Shown one piece after another: positions 42,680-51,824 of a stretch of DNA of 64,000 nucleotides. The translations under genes and the position numbers were made by a program. The notes under the pieces were generated by a model. It was not told the DNA's origin and did no database searches. It saw only the letters and a program-made list of their open reading frames with translations. Source of the stretch: Anaerolineales bacterium (GTDB lineage: Bacteria; Chloroflexota; Anaerolineae; Anaerolineales; UBA4823). Within the stretch, counting starts at the first letter, position 1. Each line of letters opens with the position of its first letter. The stretch is from the NCBI GenBank assembly GCA_003105035.1, contig PQAL01000043.1:162014-226013 (forward strand), written 5' to 3'.

Positions 42680-43741
42680 ATGACACACTTATCACTTCAC
42701 AACATTTCTAAGCAATTTGCCACGACCACTGTGGTTCAAGACTTCAACCTCGATGTGGATAAAGGGGAGTTTGTCTCCTTCCTGGGTCCTTCAGGCTGCG
42801 GTAAGACCACCACCTTGCGTATGATCGCTGGTTTCGAAATTCCCACCACAGGCACGGTGATGGTGGAGGGTAATGACATCACCCATAAAGCTCCCAACCA
42901 GCGGGATGTTGGCATGGTCTTCCAGGCTTACGCCTTGTTCCCCAACATGACTGTTGCCGGGAACATCGGCTTTGGTCTAAAGATACGTGGAGAAAAGAAA
43001 GAAAAAATCGCTGCTACTGTAAAGGAAATGTTGGCTTTGATCCACCTTGAGCAGCGCGGTGATAGTTATCCCAACCAGCTCTCTGGTGGGCAGCAGCAGC
43101 GCGTGGCCCTGGCGCGTGCCCTGGCCATTCACCCCGAGGTGCTGTTGCTGGATGAGCCGCTCTCCGCCCTGGATGCCAAAATCCGCGTCCAGCTGCGCGC
43201 CGAGATCCGTGCCATTCAGCGCAAATTGGGCATCACAACCGTCTATGTTACCCATGACCAGGAAGAGGCTCTGTCGATTTCCGACCGCATCGTGGTGATG
43301 TATGAGGGGAAGATCGAACAGGTCGGGTCGCCCTTCCAGATCTATAACTTCCCGCAAACGGCTTTCGTGGCTGGCTTCGTAGGCACGTTGAACACCACCT
43401 CAGCAGAAGTGGTCGACCCCGCTGCTCACTTGCTAAGGATCGATGGAGTTCAGCTTGAGACCTCTGATGACCTGGAAGGTAAGCAGAGAGGCGACAAGGT
43501 TACGATTGCCATCCGCCCCGAGCGCTTTAATTTCCTGGCAGTGGAAAAGAAAGCCAACATCCTGGACTGCACGATCGAGAACATCACCTTCCTCGGTTCA
43601 GTCGTCCGCATCCAGGTGGCAGTCGGCAGCAATCGTTTCTATATGGATACGTTCAACAACCCGTTCCTTGAGCTACCGAAGATTGGCGATAAAGACCAGG
43701 TGACCTGCTCGCGTGAAGCCGTCTTGGTACTCAGGCAGTGA
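42680..43741 (+). CDS. ABC transporter ATPase (PotA/FbpC-like)
   Basis: 353 aa. Walker A GPSGCGKTTTL, Q-loop VFQAYALFP, signature LSGGQQQRVALARA, Walker B LLLDEPLSALD, H-loop VTHDQEEAL, then a C-terminal TOBE-like regulatory domain (~240-350). Last gene of the importer; a terminator follows. Substrate as for the lipoprotein. Confidence 0.95.
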   Translation: MTHLSLHNISKQFATTTVVQDFNLDVDKGEFVSFLGPSGCGKTTTLRMIAGFEIPTTGTVMVEGNDITHKAPNQRDVGMVFQAYALFPNMTVAGNIGFGLKIRGEKKEKIAATVKEMLALIHLEQRGDSYPNQLSGGQQQRVALARALAIHPEVLLLDEPLSALDAKIRVQLRAEIRAIQRKLGITTVYVTHDQEEALSISDRIVVMYEGKIEQVGSPFQIYNFPQTAFVAGFVGTLNTTSAEVVDPAAHLLRIDGVQLETSDDLEGKQRGDKVTIAIRPERFNFLAVEKKANILDCTIENITFLGSVVRIQVAVGSNRFYMDTFNNPFLELPKIGDKDQVTCSREAVLVLRQ

Positions 43742-43788
43742 AAACTTCTCGCTGACAACAGTTATTACTTTTCGTTGTACTGAATCAA

Positions 43789-43826
43789 ACTCCTCGACGC
43801 ACCAATTGGCCGGGGAGTTTTTGTTA
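43789..43826. terminator. Terminator at end of ABC operon
   Basis: AACTCCTCG / CGGGGAGTT (one G-T pair) with a 14-nt loop, then TTTGTT. It also lies at the 3' end of the convergent EamA gene, 4-10 bp past its stop. Confidence 0.75.
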
Positions 43827-43829
43827 AGA

Positions 43830-44684
43830 TTAACCAAACAGTGCGATGAGGACGATCCCAGCGAAGATCACTGCAGCACCCAGGATGCGGATCTTGCCCA
43901 TTTGCTCGCCTAAAAAGTACCAGCCTGCAAATGCGCCCAGCACCACACTGACCTCGCGGATGGCTTCTGAATAATTCACCGGGGCGATCGAATAGGCAAA
44001 CAGGGCTGATAAATAGGCGACCACCGCCAGGACTCCCACCATGATCAGCCTGCCTGGCTGGGCGGTGAATGCTTTTATGCTTTCCTGCCAGCCATAGTGG
44101 CGTACGATCAGCGGGGAGGTAAACAGCGGCATCAGGATGAACAGGCTCAACCCATAGGGCAGAGCTGGGCCGTGCTTGACTGCAAAGCCATCCACCAGGG
44201 TGTAGATCGATATGACCAGAGCCACCGAAAGCGCCAGGGCAATGCCTCGCAGGTGAGGCTTGCCAGTGTGCTCCTGCATCAAGCTCGTGGTACCGATGAT
44301 CACCAGGCCACCCACGATCATCAGAATGCCCACCAATCCCCCGAGGCTGGGAATTTCGTTGAGGAATAATGCGCTCCAGATCAGCACCAGTGCCGGAGCT
44401 GTCCCGCGTGCTACCGGGTAAACCAATGAGAAATCATGGTCGTTGTAGGCAAAGGTGAGGATGGCAAAATAGATAGATTCCAGGATAGTGCTGATTAGCA
44501 CGAAGAGCCACATGCTGCGCGCAGGCAGACCAGTAAAGAGGATGGCAACAATCGAAACGATACTGCCAATCACCACTTGCCAGCCCATGGCCAGGTATTT
44601 TTGCTCAGATTTTTTAAGAAGCAGATTCCACAGGGCATGCAAGACAGCGGAAGTGAGCAACAAGGCAATGGCTAGGGCAGGCAT
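43830..44684 (-). CDS. EamA/DMT-family transporter
   Basis: 284 aa, about ten membrane helices in two EamA repeats (N-terminal LHALWNLLLKKSEQKYLAMGWQ; second half LSALFAYSIAPVNYSEAIREVSVVLGA). Members export amino acids, nucleosides or similar metabolites. Convergent with the ABC operon and divergent from the DPD-like gene; no clear link to either. Confidence 0.9.
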   Translation of the reverse strand: MPALAIALLLTSAVLHALWNLLLKKSEQKYLAMGWQVVIGSIVSIVAILFTGLPARSMWLFVLISTILESIYFAILTFAYNDHDFSLVYPVARGTAPALVLIWSALFLNEIPSLGGLVGILMIVGGLVIIGTTSLMQEHTGKPHLRGIALALSVALVISIYTLVDGFAVKHGPALPYGLSLFILMPLFTSPLIVRHYGWQESIKAFTAQPGRLIMVGVLAVVAYLSALFAYSIAPVNYSEAIREVSVVLGAFAGWYFLGEQMGKIRILGAAVIFAGIVLIALFG

Positions 44685-44852
44685 GGCTTGTATTAAATCA
44701 TAAACCTCCCTTGTATGCCAGTGAAACGCTCCCCTTTTGATAAAATTCTCTTATCTTCAGCGTGGATATATATCAACAGCCGGCGGAGCAGTAAGATAGC
44801 AAGACCGGGTATAATTATTTTTAAATGATAGTCTTTTTCTGCGAGGTGCTCC

Positions 44853-47351
44853 ATGTTCACTGAAAAAACCGATCCACGCGTGATGACCAAAGCCCAGCTC
44901 CAGGCAGAGCTGCTGCGCTGTGAGTTTTGCGAGGAAAAGCCCTGCCGGGAGGCTTGCCCGGCGCATTGCTCACCGGCTGATTTCATCATGGCAGCTCGCC
45001 TGGTTCATCCATCGGATATCCGGCGTTCAGCAGCCGAGATCATGCATGCCAACCCACTGGGTGGTGTGTGCGGGATGGTCTGCCCCGATACATTATGTAT
45101 GGCAGCCTGTACCCGGAAGAAATTTGATGGGGCCATAAATATCCCGCTGGTCCAAGCGACCATTGTTGAAACAGCCAAACACCTGGGAGGCATCCCAGAG
45201 TTCTCAAAACCGAGGTTGAACGGGAAGAAAGTAGCTGTCATTGGCGGGGGCCCGGCAGGCTTGGGAGCTGCGGCAGTCCTGGCTCAGCTGGGTTATGCGG
45301 TTGATATCTTCGAGAGCCGCAACCGCTTGGGGGGGATGATGGGATTAATCCCGCATCAACGGCTGGATAAAAAAGTTGTCGAAAGCGATATTCAATTTCT
45401 CTTATCTCTGGGTAACATCACTGCCAAGACCGGAAGCAAGATAGAAGATCCTGTCAAACTGCTGAGAAGCGGCTATCAGGCTGTATGCGTCACTGCAGGG
45501 TTATGGAAACCGATCGAGTTGGGGATACCCAATGAAGAGCTGGCCACCCGGATGGTTGATTTACTGGCCAAACCATATGCGCATCATTTTCAAGGTAGGG
45601 TGGCGGTCATCGGTGGTGGGGCAACAGCCCTGGATTGCGCAGTTACCGCCAAGGAGTTAGGTGCTGAGCATGTGGAATTCTTCATGCTGGAAAAATATTC
45701 GGAGATGCCCCTGACTGCCAGGGAACGTAAGGAATTAATCGAATATGACCTTGAAGTGAATGGCCGTATTCGTGTGAGCAAGCTTATCAAGGAGGGGAAA
45801 CGCCTCACCGGTCTCGAGATGATCAAGGTTGAGCTTCCGGAAGGGAAGCCCTTCAGCCCGGCCAACATGCGTGAGGTACCCGGCTCTGAGGGCGTTCGCA
45901 CTGGCTTTAGCGCGGTGATCATTGCCATCGGAATGCGCCCTACCTTGCCTCGCCAGCAGGAAGAAGGACTGTTTTACGCGGGCGACCTGCTCACCGGGCC
46001 AAAAACCGTCGTCCAGGCAGTGGCTTCGGGGAAGAACACCGCCCTGGAGATCGATGCGTATCTGACTGGAAAAAAGAAACCTGAGATTGAGAAACCAGTC
46101 AAGTCTTACTACCTGCTGCCTGGTTACCGCCCGCTTCCCGTACCACTCAGCACTGAGTTTTTCGGCAAGCCGATCCGCTCACCATTTTTGATCTCGGCTT
46201 CACCATCTACCGATGGACTGGAGCAAATGAATCGCGCTTATCAGGCGGGCTGGGCAGGCGGGATCATGAAGACTGCCTTTGATAATGTCCCCATCCACAT
46301 CCCAGGCGAGTACATGGTAACATACACTCCCTATACCTACGGCAACGCCGATAACGTCTCCGGTCACCCATTGGACCGGGTGTGCCGGGAAGTCGAACAG
46401 CTCGTAAAGCAATGGCCTGACCGGCTGACCATGGCTTCCACTGGGGGGCCGGTCTCCGGCAACGATGAATGCGATGCGGCTGGATGGCAATCCAACACTA
46501 AAAAACTGGAATCAGCTGGTGCCATGGGGATCGAATATTCTCTCTCATGCCCGCAGGGCGGTGACGGTACGGAGGGTGCCATCGTTTCACAAAATGCTGC
46601 CCTGACGGCCCGCATCATTGATTGGATCATGCAAGTCAGCGACCCCGGGATTCCCAAGCTGTTCAAGCTGAGCGCGGCTGTCACCTCCATCGTGCCCATC
46701 TTGAGGGCAATCCGAAAGGTGCTCGACCGCTACCCCGATAAAAAAGCCGGTATCACCTTGGCAAATTCCTTCCCCACTCTGGCATTTCGCCCGGCAGATG
46801 GTCGCTCCTGGGAGGAAGGGGTGGTCGTAGGGATGAGCGGTGAAGGCGTTACCCCCATTTCCTACCTGACCTTAGCCCAGGCAGTACCGGAAGGGATCGA
46901 AATCTCAGGCAATGGTGGCCCGATGAATTACAAGGCTGCCATGGATTTCCTTGCCCTGGGTGTCAAGACGGTCCAGTTCTGCACGATCGTCATGAAGGAA
47001 GGTTACGGGATCATCAGCGATCTTGAGTCAGGCACCTCTCACATGATGCTGCAACGGGGCATACGCTCCATGCAGGAGTTGATCGGGATCGCACAGCCAA
47101 ATCCCATCACCGATTTCATGGCACTCAGCCCGGTGAAAAAGATTTCTGAAGCAAATTATGATTACTGCGTCTCCTGTGGAAATTGCGCTCGCTGCCCATA
47201 CCTGGCAATAACGCTGGACGAGCAGGGGCACCCCCACACGGATGCCACCCTGTGCATCGGCTGCTCAATCTGTGCTAAGAAGTGCTTCGTGGGTGCCATT
47301 AACATGCGCACGCGCACGCCTGAAGAGCTGGCTGTCTTGAGAGAGAATTAG
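44853..47351 (+). CDS. Dihydropyrimidine-dehydrogenase-like fused oxidoreductase
   Basis: 832 aa with the full DPD order in one chain. N-terminal Fe-S domain (Cys 23, 26, 31, 35, 39 and 73, 77, 82, 86), an FAD site (VIGGGPAGLGA at ~129), an NAD(P)H site (VIGGGATALDC), an FMN TIM barrel (SGNGGPMNY, GYGIISDLESG), and a C-terminal ferredoxin pair: CVSCGNCARCP (spacing shorter than usual) and CIGCSICAKKC. Where DPD has its catalytic Cys (ACGQ after the SCP...G stretch) I read IVSQ. Neighbour of an SsnA-like amidohydrolase. May act on a purine or related heterocycle rather than uracil. Confidence 0.9.
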   Translation: MFTEKTDPRVMTKAQLQAELLRCEFCEEKPCREACPAHCSPADFIMAARLVHPSDIRRSAAEIMHANPLGGVCGMVCPDTLCMAACTRKKFDGAINIPLVQATIVETAKHLGGIPEFSKPRLNGKKVAVIGGGPAGLGAAAVLAQLGYAVDIFESRNRLGGMMGLIPHQRLDKKVVESDIQFLLSLGNITAKTGSKIEDPVKLLRSGYQAVCVTAGLWKPIELGIPNEELATRMVDLLAKPYAHHFQGRVAVIGGGATALDCAVTAKELGAEHVEFFMLEKYSEMPLTARERKELIEYDLEVNGRIRVSKLIKEGKRLTGLEMIKVELPEGKPFSPANMREVPGSEGVRTGFSAVIIAIGMRPTLPRQQEEGLFYAGDLLTGPKTVVQAVASGKNTALEIDAYLTGKKKPEIEKPVKSYYLLPGYRPLPVPLSTEFFGKPIRSPFLISASPSTDGLEQMNRAYQAGWAGGIMKTAFDNVPIHIPGEYMVTYTPYTYGNADNVSGHPLDRVCREVEQLVKQWPDRLTMASTGGPVSGNDECDAAGWQSNTKKLESAGAMGIEYSLSCPQGGDGTEGAIVSQNAALTARIIDWIMQVSDPGIPKLFKLSAAVTSIVPILRAIRKVLDRYPDKKAGITLANSFPTLAFRPADGRSWEEGVVVGMSGEGVTPISYLTLAQAVPEGIEISGNGGPMNYKAAMDFLALGVKTVQFCTIVMKEGYGIISDLESGTSHMMLQRGIRSMQELIGIAQPNPITDFMALSPVKKISEANYDYCVSCGNCARCPYLAITLDEQGHPHTDATLCIGCSICAKKCFVGAINMRTRTPEELAVLREN

Positions 47352-47367
47352 ATACGAAAGGACCCCT

Positions 47368-48696
47368 ATGGCTACTCGCTTTGAAAACGGAATCGTGGTG
47401 ACTTTAGGAGCGGTGAATCGCGTGATATGGAACGGCGCGGTGGTGACAGAAGGCGAAACCATCGCCGCAGTGGGAGATGCAGCCATCCTGAAAAAACAGT
47501 TTCCCGATGCACAGGCGGTGGATTGCTCCGGAAAGCTCATCCTGCCAGGTTTCATCTGCACGCACCATCACTTTTATTCCACCATGGCGCGCGGCATGGG
47601 CATCCCCGGGGAACCGGCGGCGAACTTCGTTGAGATCCTGGAGCGCCTGTGGTGGAAAGTTGACCGAGCACTCAGCGAGGAGGATATCCTCCTTTCAGCC
47701 CAGATGCCCCTGATCGATTGTATTCGCAATGGAACAACTACAGTCATCGACCATCATGCTTCACCAGCGATGAGGGAGGGTTCGCTGGACTTGATAGAGC
47801 AAGCTGTGAGGCAGGCGGGCTTGCGCGCCTCGTTGTGCTATGAGGTATCCGACCGCAACGTCTCCCAGGGTGGGGTCGAGGAAAATCATCGCTTTATCAA
47901 GAAGGTAGGCAAGGGTGATGGTCAGATTGCCGCTATGATGGGTATGCATGCCTCGTTTACTCTCTCAGATGCGACGATTGAAGAGTGTGTATCCATCGCA
48001 AATGAAGCAGGGGTGGGCTGCCATATCCATGTCGCGGAAGATGCTGCCGACCGAGACGATGCACTCGCCAAGTATAAAGTACCCACGGTGAAACGCCTGC
48101 AGAAACTGGGCGTGACCGGCAAGCAGTCCATTTTCGTGCATTGTGTGCATGTGGATGAAGCGGAGATGGACATTTTGGCGGCATCAGGAACAAGCGTGGT
48201 GCACAACCCCGAATCAAACATGAACAATGCCGTGGGGGTCACACCACTGCTCGCACTGTTGAAGAAAGGTGTGCTGGTTGGGCTGGGAACCGATGGGATG
48301 GGTTCCGACATGCTGGCACAAATGCGTTGTGCTTACCTGCTGCACAGGCTGGCTAACCACGACCCGCGGGTGGCCTTTATGGAAGCTCCCCAGCTTTTGC
48401 TGGGGAATAATGCTGACATTGCAGAACGGCAATTTGGTCTCAAGCTGGGTGAGCTGGCCGAGGGCCGTCCAGCCGACCTGGCTATCATCGATTACCAACC
48501 ACCGACACCGCTCAGTGAGGCGAATTTCCTAGGGCATCTCATCTTCGGACTGGTGGATGCCACCGTTGATACCACGGTTTGCAAGGGGAAAATATTGATG
48601 AGAGACAAGCAAATCCTGAGCATGGATGAGGAACGACTAGCAGCCCGTTCGCGCCAGCTGGCTCCAGAGATGTGGGCACGACTGAACGCTTTATAA
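47368..48696 (+). CDS. ssnA: SsnA-like amidohydrolase
   Basis: 442 aa. Amidohydrolase landmarks: HxH metal site THHHFYSTMARGM, HIHVAED, HCVHVDEAEMD, GLGTDGMGSDM. These match SsnA (the E. coli gene of the purine-use/selenium-linked ygf-ssn cluster, next to ygfK, itself related to the DPD Fe-S/FAD part). Ribosome-binding site AAAGGA, 16 nt after the DPD-like gene. It likely deaminates or hydrolyses a ring amide of a nitrogen heterocycle. Confidence 0.85.
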   Translation: MATRFENGIVVTLGAVNRVIWNGAVVTEGETIAAVGDAAILKKQFPDAQAVDCSGKLILPGFICTHHHFYSTMARGMGIPGEPAANFVEILERLWWKVDRALSEEDILLSAQMPLIDCIRNGTTTVIDHHASPAMREGSLDLIEQAVRQAGLRASLCYEVSDRNVSQGGVEENHRFIKKVGKGDGQIAAMMGMHASFTLSDATIEECVSIANEAGVGCHIHVAEDAADRDDALAKYKVPTVKRLQKLGVTGKQSIFVHCVHVDEAEMDILAASGTSVVHNPESNMNNAVGVTPLLALLKKGVLVGLGTDGMGSDMLAQMRCAYLLHRLANHDPRVAFMEAPQLLLGNNADIAERQFGLKLGELAEGRPADLAIIDYQPPTPLSEANFLGHLIFGLVDATVDTTVCKGKILMRDKQILSMDEERLAARSRQLAPEMWARLNAL

Positions 48697-48747
48697 GAAC
48701 TCAATAATCAATAAGGATATGAATTTGGGGGGAGAGAGGTAAATATA

Positions 48748-49740
48748 ATGGAACGTATCGCGTTATACCTGCAGGATGCGCATGACTTGCGCGATGGCCT
48801 GGATTATGTCCGTTATGCGGAGAGCAAGGGTTTTGAAGCCGTCTGGCAGGCTGAAAGCCGCCTGGTGAGGGATGCCATCGTACCCATGGCTGCCTACGCC
48901 GCCGTGACTGAGCGCATTAAGATCGGCTCAGGGGTGATCAACAACTGGTCGCGCAACATCGGGCTTCTGGCAGCTACCTTTCTCACCCTGGATGACCTGG
49001 CTCCTGGGCGGATCATCTGCGGGATCGGGGCCTGGTGGGATCCATTGGCGCGGAATGTGGGCATCGAGCGCAAGAAGCCCTTGACGGCTATGCGGGAGAC
49101 TGTTGATGTCCTGCGTCGCCTGTTGAGCATGGAACGGGTCTCCTATGATGGGGAATTCATTCACGTGAATGGGATTGAGTTGGATGTGGTACATGGGCGA
49201 CGTGAGCCGCGCAAGGTGCCGATCATGATTGGCGCCACCGGTGACCAGATGATGGAGCTGGCAGGTGAGATCGCCGACGGGGTTGTGTTGAATTATTGCG
49301 CACCCCCAGAGCACAACGACCAGGCCCTGGAGCTGCTCGAGAAGGGTGCCAAAAAGCGTGGCCGAGGCCTGGAGGATATCGACCGCCCACAGCTGGTGGT
49401 GTGCTCGGTCGACCTTGACCACGATAAGGCTTTCGATTCTGCCAGGGGATTATTGTGCCAGTACCTGGCCCAACAACCGCATATTGCCAGGTCATCGGGC
49501 GTCTCAGAGGAAGTCGTCAGGCAGATTCAATCCATTCTGGGCTGGCCTGCCACCGAGGAGCAGATCGAGCAAGCCAAGCACCTCGTGCCGGACGAATTGA
49601 TAGATCGCATCACTGCCTCTGGTACACCCGATGAAGCCCGCTGCTGCGTCAATGAATACCGAAAACACGGCTGTACCTGCCCGATCCTCTACCCGGTCTG
49701 TGGGGATGTGAAACTGCTGGTAGATACTTTTGCCCAATGA
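48748..49740 (+). CDS. LLM-class (luciferase-like) flavin/F420 oxidoreductase
   Basis: 330 aa, bacterial luciferase-like barrel: [32 protein letters not shown]-type [33 protein letters not shown], and [27 protein letters not shown], which resembles the Mer/F420-dependent methylene-H4MPT reductase branch. Cofactor (F420 or FMN) cannot be fixed. Strong ribosome-binding site (GGGGAG). Third gene of the DPD-SsnA group. Might reduce a ring or imine intermediate. Confidence 0.88.
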   Translation: MERIALYLQDAHDLRDGLDYVRYAESKGFEAVWQAESRLVRDAIVPMAAYAAVTERIKIGSGVINNWSRNIGLLAATFLTLDDLAPGRIICGIGAWWDPLARNVGIERKKPLTAMRETVDVLRRLLSMERVSYDGEFIHVNGIELDVVHGRREPRKVPIMIGATGDQMMELAGEIADGVVLNYCAPPEHNDQALELLEKGAKKRGRGLEDIDRPQLVVCSVDLDHDKAFDSARGLLCQYLAQQPHIARSSGVSEEVVRQIQSILGWPATEEQIEQAKHLVPDELIDRITASGTPDEARCCVNEYRKHGCTCPILYPVCGDVKLLVDTFAQ

Positions 49741-49790
49741 GGGATTTCACCAGATCAATTAGTGCTCGACGGATTGATACTTAAAGTACC

Positions 49791-49825
49791 ACCATCCCCT
49801 GGATATGTAGCCTCCGGGGGATGGT
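49791..49825. terminator. Hairpin between convergent genes
   Basis: ACCATCCCC (49791-49799) / GGGGATGGT (49817-49825), 9 bp with a 17-nt loop, between the LLM and the minus-strand membrane protein. No T-run follows. Confidence 0.45.
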
Positions 49826-49860
49826 TGGATGGATAGACAAGAGAAATCGCGGATAGTGCT

Positions 49861-50748
49861 TTATTTATTATCTTGATTTTCAAGAGGCGCACTACCAGAA
49901 TCAATTGCCGGGGGCTGCTGGAAGGCAGCTTCTTGTGGCGAGGTGGTTTCTGCCAGGGCGACTACCCGGGTTGCCTTCCAACGCAAGGCATACACCCGGA
50001 TCACTTCTATCTGGGTGTAGCTCACCCAGACCAGGAACAGCGTGCCAAACAAGGCCGACATAAACAAGGCCACCACAGCAATTTGCTTTAATTGCAAGAG
50101 CAGCTCCTGGATATTTGCCAGGCGGGTATCCAAGCCTGCCAGGTTGCTACGCGATTCACCCAAGCGATTGGTGAACTGGTCAGCTGCCAGCTTCACTCTG
50201 CCGATTTGCTCGCTGGCACCGGCCCGAAAAGCGGTGATAGCGGTGGTTACTTCATCCAAAGCAGTTTGGACCGTATTGACCGACCCAGTGAATTTATCAA
50301 TCTGGTCCTGGCTCAGGGCCGGCAGATTGACAAATGGCAATGAGTCGATGGTCTGATAAATGGTCTTCACCGAGGTCAGCATGTCTCGTAAAGTGCTGAC
50401 GGCTTCTTTTACTGAAGCGAAAGTACTGGTTAGCTTTTGCACCTGCTCCTCGGGCAGCAGCAGCTTGATCAAGCCTTCGTCAGCCACTTGCTGGCTAAGT
50501 GTGGTTGAAGCTGAGGCTATCGAGCTGGAAATATCCTGCAAGTCAGACAGCTTTTGATCGACTGCCTGGGCAGTCGACCGCATGTTTCCGGTGATATTGC
50601 TCAGCGAGTCCAGCAGCTGGACAGCGGAGTTCGACACGGCGCTTTGCGTGAGCCAGACGCCAACGATGCCGGCCAGGCTCATCAGGATCGCCAAACCGCT
50701 CAGGAATATCGCGATGCCATACCAAATTCTTCGACCAGTTTTTCCCAT
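49861..50748 (-). CDS. Two-helix membrane protein with extracytoplasmic coiled coil
   Basis: 295 aa. A membrane segment (~10-34), a ~190-residue segment rich in S/T/Q/A with strong coiled-coil character (LSQQVADEGLIKLLLPEEQV, VKEAVSTLRDMLTSVKTIYQ), a second membrane helix (~220-244) and a short acidic cytoplasmic tail. Resembles the ligand/coil part of a chemoreceptor or sensor without any signalling domain. GGAGAGG ribosome-binding site. Not recognised beyond this. Confidence 0.65.
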   Translation of the reverse strand: MGKTGRRIWYGIAIFLSGLAILMSLAGIVGVWLTQSAVSNSAVQLLDSLSNITGNMRSTAQAVDQKLSDLQDISSSIASASTTLSQQVADEGLIKLLLPEEQVQKLTSTFASVKEAVSTLRDMLTSVKTIYQTIDSLPFVNLPALSQDQIDKFTGSVNTVQTALDEVTTAITAFRAGASEQIGRVKLAADQFTNRLGESRSNLAGLDTRLANIQELLLQLKQIAVVALFMSALFGTLFLVWVSYTQIEVIRVYALRWKATRVVALAETTSPQEAAFQQPPAIDSGSAPLENQDNK

Positions 50749-50839
50749 CTCTCACCCTCTCCTTCTCACATTTTGATTAAGATAGTTAATATTTTATGCA
50801 TGGTTTATAAGAGCTTCCCGTAGGCAGTAATCATACCTT

Positions 50840-51769
50840 TTACAAATTCCGGTCTATACTGGTGTCTTTCATAGATAATGGATCTTCGATTGGCTCGACA
50901 TGCGTGACGATATTAGCATTTTCGACGGCCGTCATGACCTGATTTTCGATCTTTTCAGCCAGGGAGTGGGCCCTGGTTACTGACCAATTACCGGGCACGA
51001 GCAGATGGACCACCATAAATTTACGCGCCGCAGCTTGCCTTGAGCGTAAAGCGTGGTAGGCCACTCCCTGTTCCTTGTACGAATCCAGGATCGATTTTAC
51101 CGAGCCAATCTCTTCCTGCGGTATGGAAACATCCAATAGACCACGCCCGGAACGGACGAGTAAGCGGTAACCTGTAAAAATAATATTAGCTGCCACGATC
51201 AAGGCGATGATTGGATCCAGGCGTACAAAGCCAGTTAGCCATACCAGGGCGATTCCCACCAACACTCCCCCGGTAGTCCACACGTCGGTCATCAAATGCT
51301 TGGCATCTGCCTCCAGGGTGATGGAATTATGGCGCCGTGCCGCGCGCATCAGGATCAGAGAGACTGCCAGGTTTATCAGCGAGGCAGTGACTGAGACCAA
51401 CAAACCCCAGCCAAGATTCTCCAGAGGTACCGGGTTGATCAGGCGCGGGATAGCGGTGATAATGATGCCTACTGCTGCCACAAGGATCATGCCGCCTTCG
51501 AAGCCGCTGGCAAAATATTCTGCTTTCGAAAAACCGAAAGTGAATTCGTCATTGGCCGGGTGGCTTACAAGCCTGAGGACCAGCAAAGCAACGATCGCAG
51601 CGGCAAGATTGACCACTGATTCAAGTGCGTCAGACAGCAGCCCAACCGAGCCTGTCAGATAATAAGCGGTGGCTTTCATCGTGATGGTCACTACGGCAGC
51701 GGCGATCGATAACCAGGCATAGCGGGTGAGGGGGACGGAGTGATCAGTGTTATTGTTAGTAGTCTTCAT
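50840..51769 (-). CDS. Cation diffusion facilitator metal exporter
   Basis: 309 aa. Six membrane helices with the CDF metal site LLSDALESVVNLAAAI in TM2, a TM5 motif HLMTDVWTTGGVLVG, and a C-terminal cytoplasmic domain (~215-300) with MVVHLLVPGNWSV and HVEPIED. It exports Zn2+, Mn2+ or related metals by proton antiport. AAGGAA ribosome-binding site. Lies alone on the minus strand. Confidence 0.93.
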   Translation of the reverse strand: MKTTNNNTDHSVPLTRYAWLSIAAAVVTITMKATAYYLTGSVGLLSDALESVVNLAAAIVALLVLRLVSHPANDEFTFGFSKAEYFASGFEGGMILVAAVGIIITAIPRLINPVPLENLGWGLLVSVTASLINLAVSLILMRAARRHNSITLEADAKHLMTDVWTTGGVLVGIALVWLTGFVRLDPIIALIVAANIIFTGYRLLVRSGRGLLDVSIPQEEIGSVKSILDSYKEQGVAYHALRSRQAAARKFMVVHLLVPGNWSVTRAHSLAEKIENQVMTAVENANIVTHVEPIEDPLSMKDTSIDRNL

Positions 51770-51824
51770 ATATTTCCTTGGTCACAATGAGCGATTATCG
51801 ATGTGAATCCTTTACCCGGCATGG

